A DNA stretch of 5,801 bases from Candidatus Omnitrophota bacterium (GTDB taxonomy: Bacteria > Omnitrophota > Gorgyraeia > Gygaellales > JAHJCI01): assembly GCA_018813085.1 (NCBI GenBank), contig JAHJCI010000124.1:1-5801 (forward strand), given 5' to 3'. The number at the start of each line of letters is the position of its first letter. The stretch's first letter is position 1. The notes under the pieces were generated by a model. The model saw nothing but the letters and a program-made list of their open reading frames with translations, was not told the origin of the DNA and did not search any database. Below are positions 5,345 through 5,801 of this stretch, piece after piece. Position numbers and translations under genes: made by a program.

Positions 5345-5801
5345 TATTTATTTTTCCAGAGCCCTCTTTTATTCATCCGCGCCTCCTGATGAAGCGCGCG
5401 GAATAAATCCGTATATTTTACGTTCGGCGGGATAGTCAAAAGCGATGCATACCCTTGTTTTACTATCTCGGCATTAATGAATGTATTGTCCTTTAAATAA
5501 ACATAACCCAGAAGCCTGCCGTATTTATCGTATCTTTCAGCATCAAATTCAATACGCACCCTTTTTCCTTCAACCAGGCTACGGGTGAATTGATAAGACT
5601 CTCTGCCTAAGGCCATTATTGACTGAATGTCAGTCTTGCTTTTCTGCGCGTCATAAAACAGCTTATCGCTTTCATGCATCTCAGGCGTATCAATACCGAT
5701 CAGACGGACTTTCTGCCTACCAGAAAGCACAAGCGTATCGCCATCAACTACTCGCGTGACCAGAACAGAATCATAACTGCTCGGCGACGAAACAGCAGCA
5801 A
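5344..5801 (-). CDS. Staphylococcal-nuclease-like (SNase/TNase) protein, 5' end missing
   Basis: The open frame continues without a stop to the right edge; 151 residues are visible (numbered from the edge) and the true start is outside. SNase-fold enzymes are calcium-dependent phosphodiesterases that cut DNA and RNA. The calcium ligands and catalytic residues are present: D19/D21 in RVVDGDTL, R32 and D37/E40 in VRLIGIDTPE, and R95 in KYGRLLGYVYL (Staphylococcus equivalents D21, R35, D40, E43, R87). The C-terminal helix ends NKRGLWKNK, as is common in the family. A GTG at 5730 would cut off the first calcium-binding strand, so it is internal. The first visible residues, AAVSSPSSYDS, look like a linker after a signal or lipoprotein peptide, as in many secreted homologues, but the peptide itself is not visible. 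The gene is directly followed by aroC. No functional link between them is known to me. Confidence 0.92.
   Translation of the reverse strand, partial: AAVSSPSSYDSVLVTRVVDGDTLVLSGRQKVRLIGIDTPEMHESDKLFYDAQKSKTDIQSIMALGRESYQFTRSLVEGKRVRIEFDAERYDKYGRLLGYVYLKDNTFINAEIVKQGYASLLTIPPNVKYTDLFRALHQEARMNKRGLWKNK

Noticed and set aside
5344..5730. Nuclease gene starting at GTG 5730
   Set aside because: The frame stays open to the window edge, and the residues upstream of 5730 include the conserved VVDGDTL calcium-binding strand, so 5730 is internal.

Overview
The window is a gene-dense bacterial chromosomal segment in which every gene lies on the minus strand. Read 5'->3' on that strand (right to left), the order is: a staphylococcal-nuclease-like thermonuclease (5' end outside the window), aroC (chorismate synthase), a SpoVG-family regulator, aroK (shikimate kinase), dprA, topA, and the first 26 codons of a XerC/XerD-type tyrosine recombinase whose remainder lies beyond position 1. 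No rRNA, tRNA, CRISPR array, insertion sequence or phage gene is visible. The dprA-topA-xerC order is a widely conserved housekeeping block. With a SpoVG-family gene and shikimate genes next to it, the window fits a free-living bacterium, possibly an uncultivated Gram-negative lineage such as Omnitrophota. That placement is inference from gene content only.

Region by region. (1) 5344-5801 and 4297-5328: the nuclease and aroC form a tight pair; the nuclease stop codon runs directly into the Shine-Dalgarno (SD) sequence of aroC. (2) 4204-4296: an 84-base gap with an imperfect 29-base palindrome after aroC and an exceptionally strong SD for the SpoVG-like gene. (3) 3943-4203: the SpoVG-like gene, followed on its own strand by a clear intrinsic terminator (3891-3916). 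(4) 3712-3890: a spacer with three copies of a GTCAACCCCG-type repeat. On the minus strand each copy reads CGGGGTTGAC or CGGAGTTGAC, so each contains TTGAC. The copy nearest aroK supplies the -35 box of a near-consensus sigma-70 promoter (TTGACA, 17 bp, TAGAAT with an extended TG). (5) 3199-3711: aroK. (6) 3016-3198: an AT-rich spacer with three successive inverted repeats and extra copies of an ATCTGTGT motif. (7) 1-3015: dprA, topA and xerC, compactly arranged (26-bp dprA/topA overlap, 14-bp topA/xerC gap), probably one transcript.

Functionally, aroK and aroC catalyse two steps of the shikimate pathway to chorismate. DprA, TopA and XerC/D handle DNA: single-strand protection and RecA loading, relaxation of negative supercoils, and site-specific recombination of chromosome dimers. 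I found no convincing new multi-gene system. The most interesting signals are in the two intergenic spacers (the promoter-bearing repeats and the hairpin cluster), the palindrome behind aroC, and an exact 19-bp internal repeat in aroC.

Start codons were set using SD sequences: aroC at ATG 5328 (not the in-frame TTG at 5334), and the SpoVG-like gene at ATG 4203 (not the GTG at 4212, which lies inside its SD). The nuclease reading frame continues without a stop to the window edge, so an apparent start at 5730 is internal.
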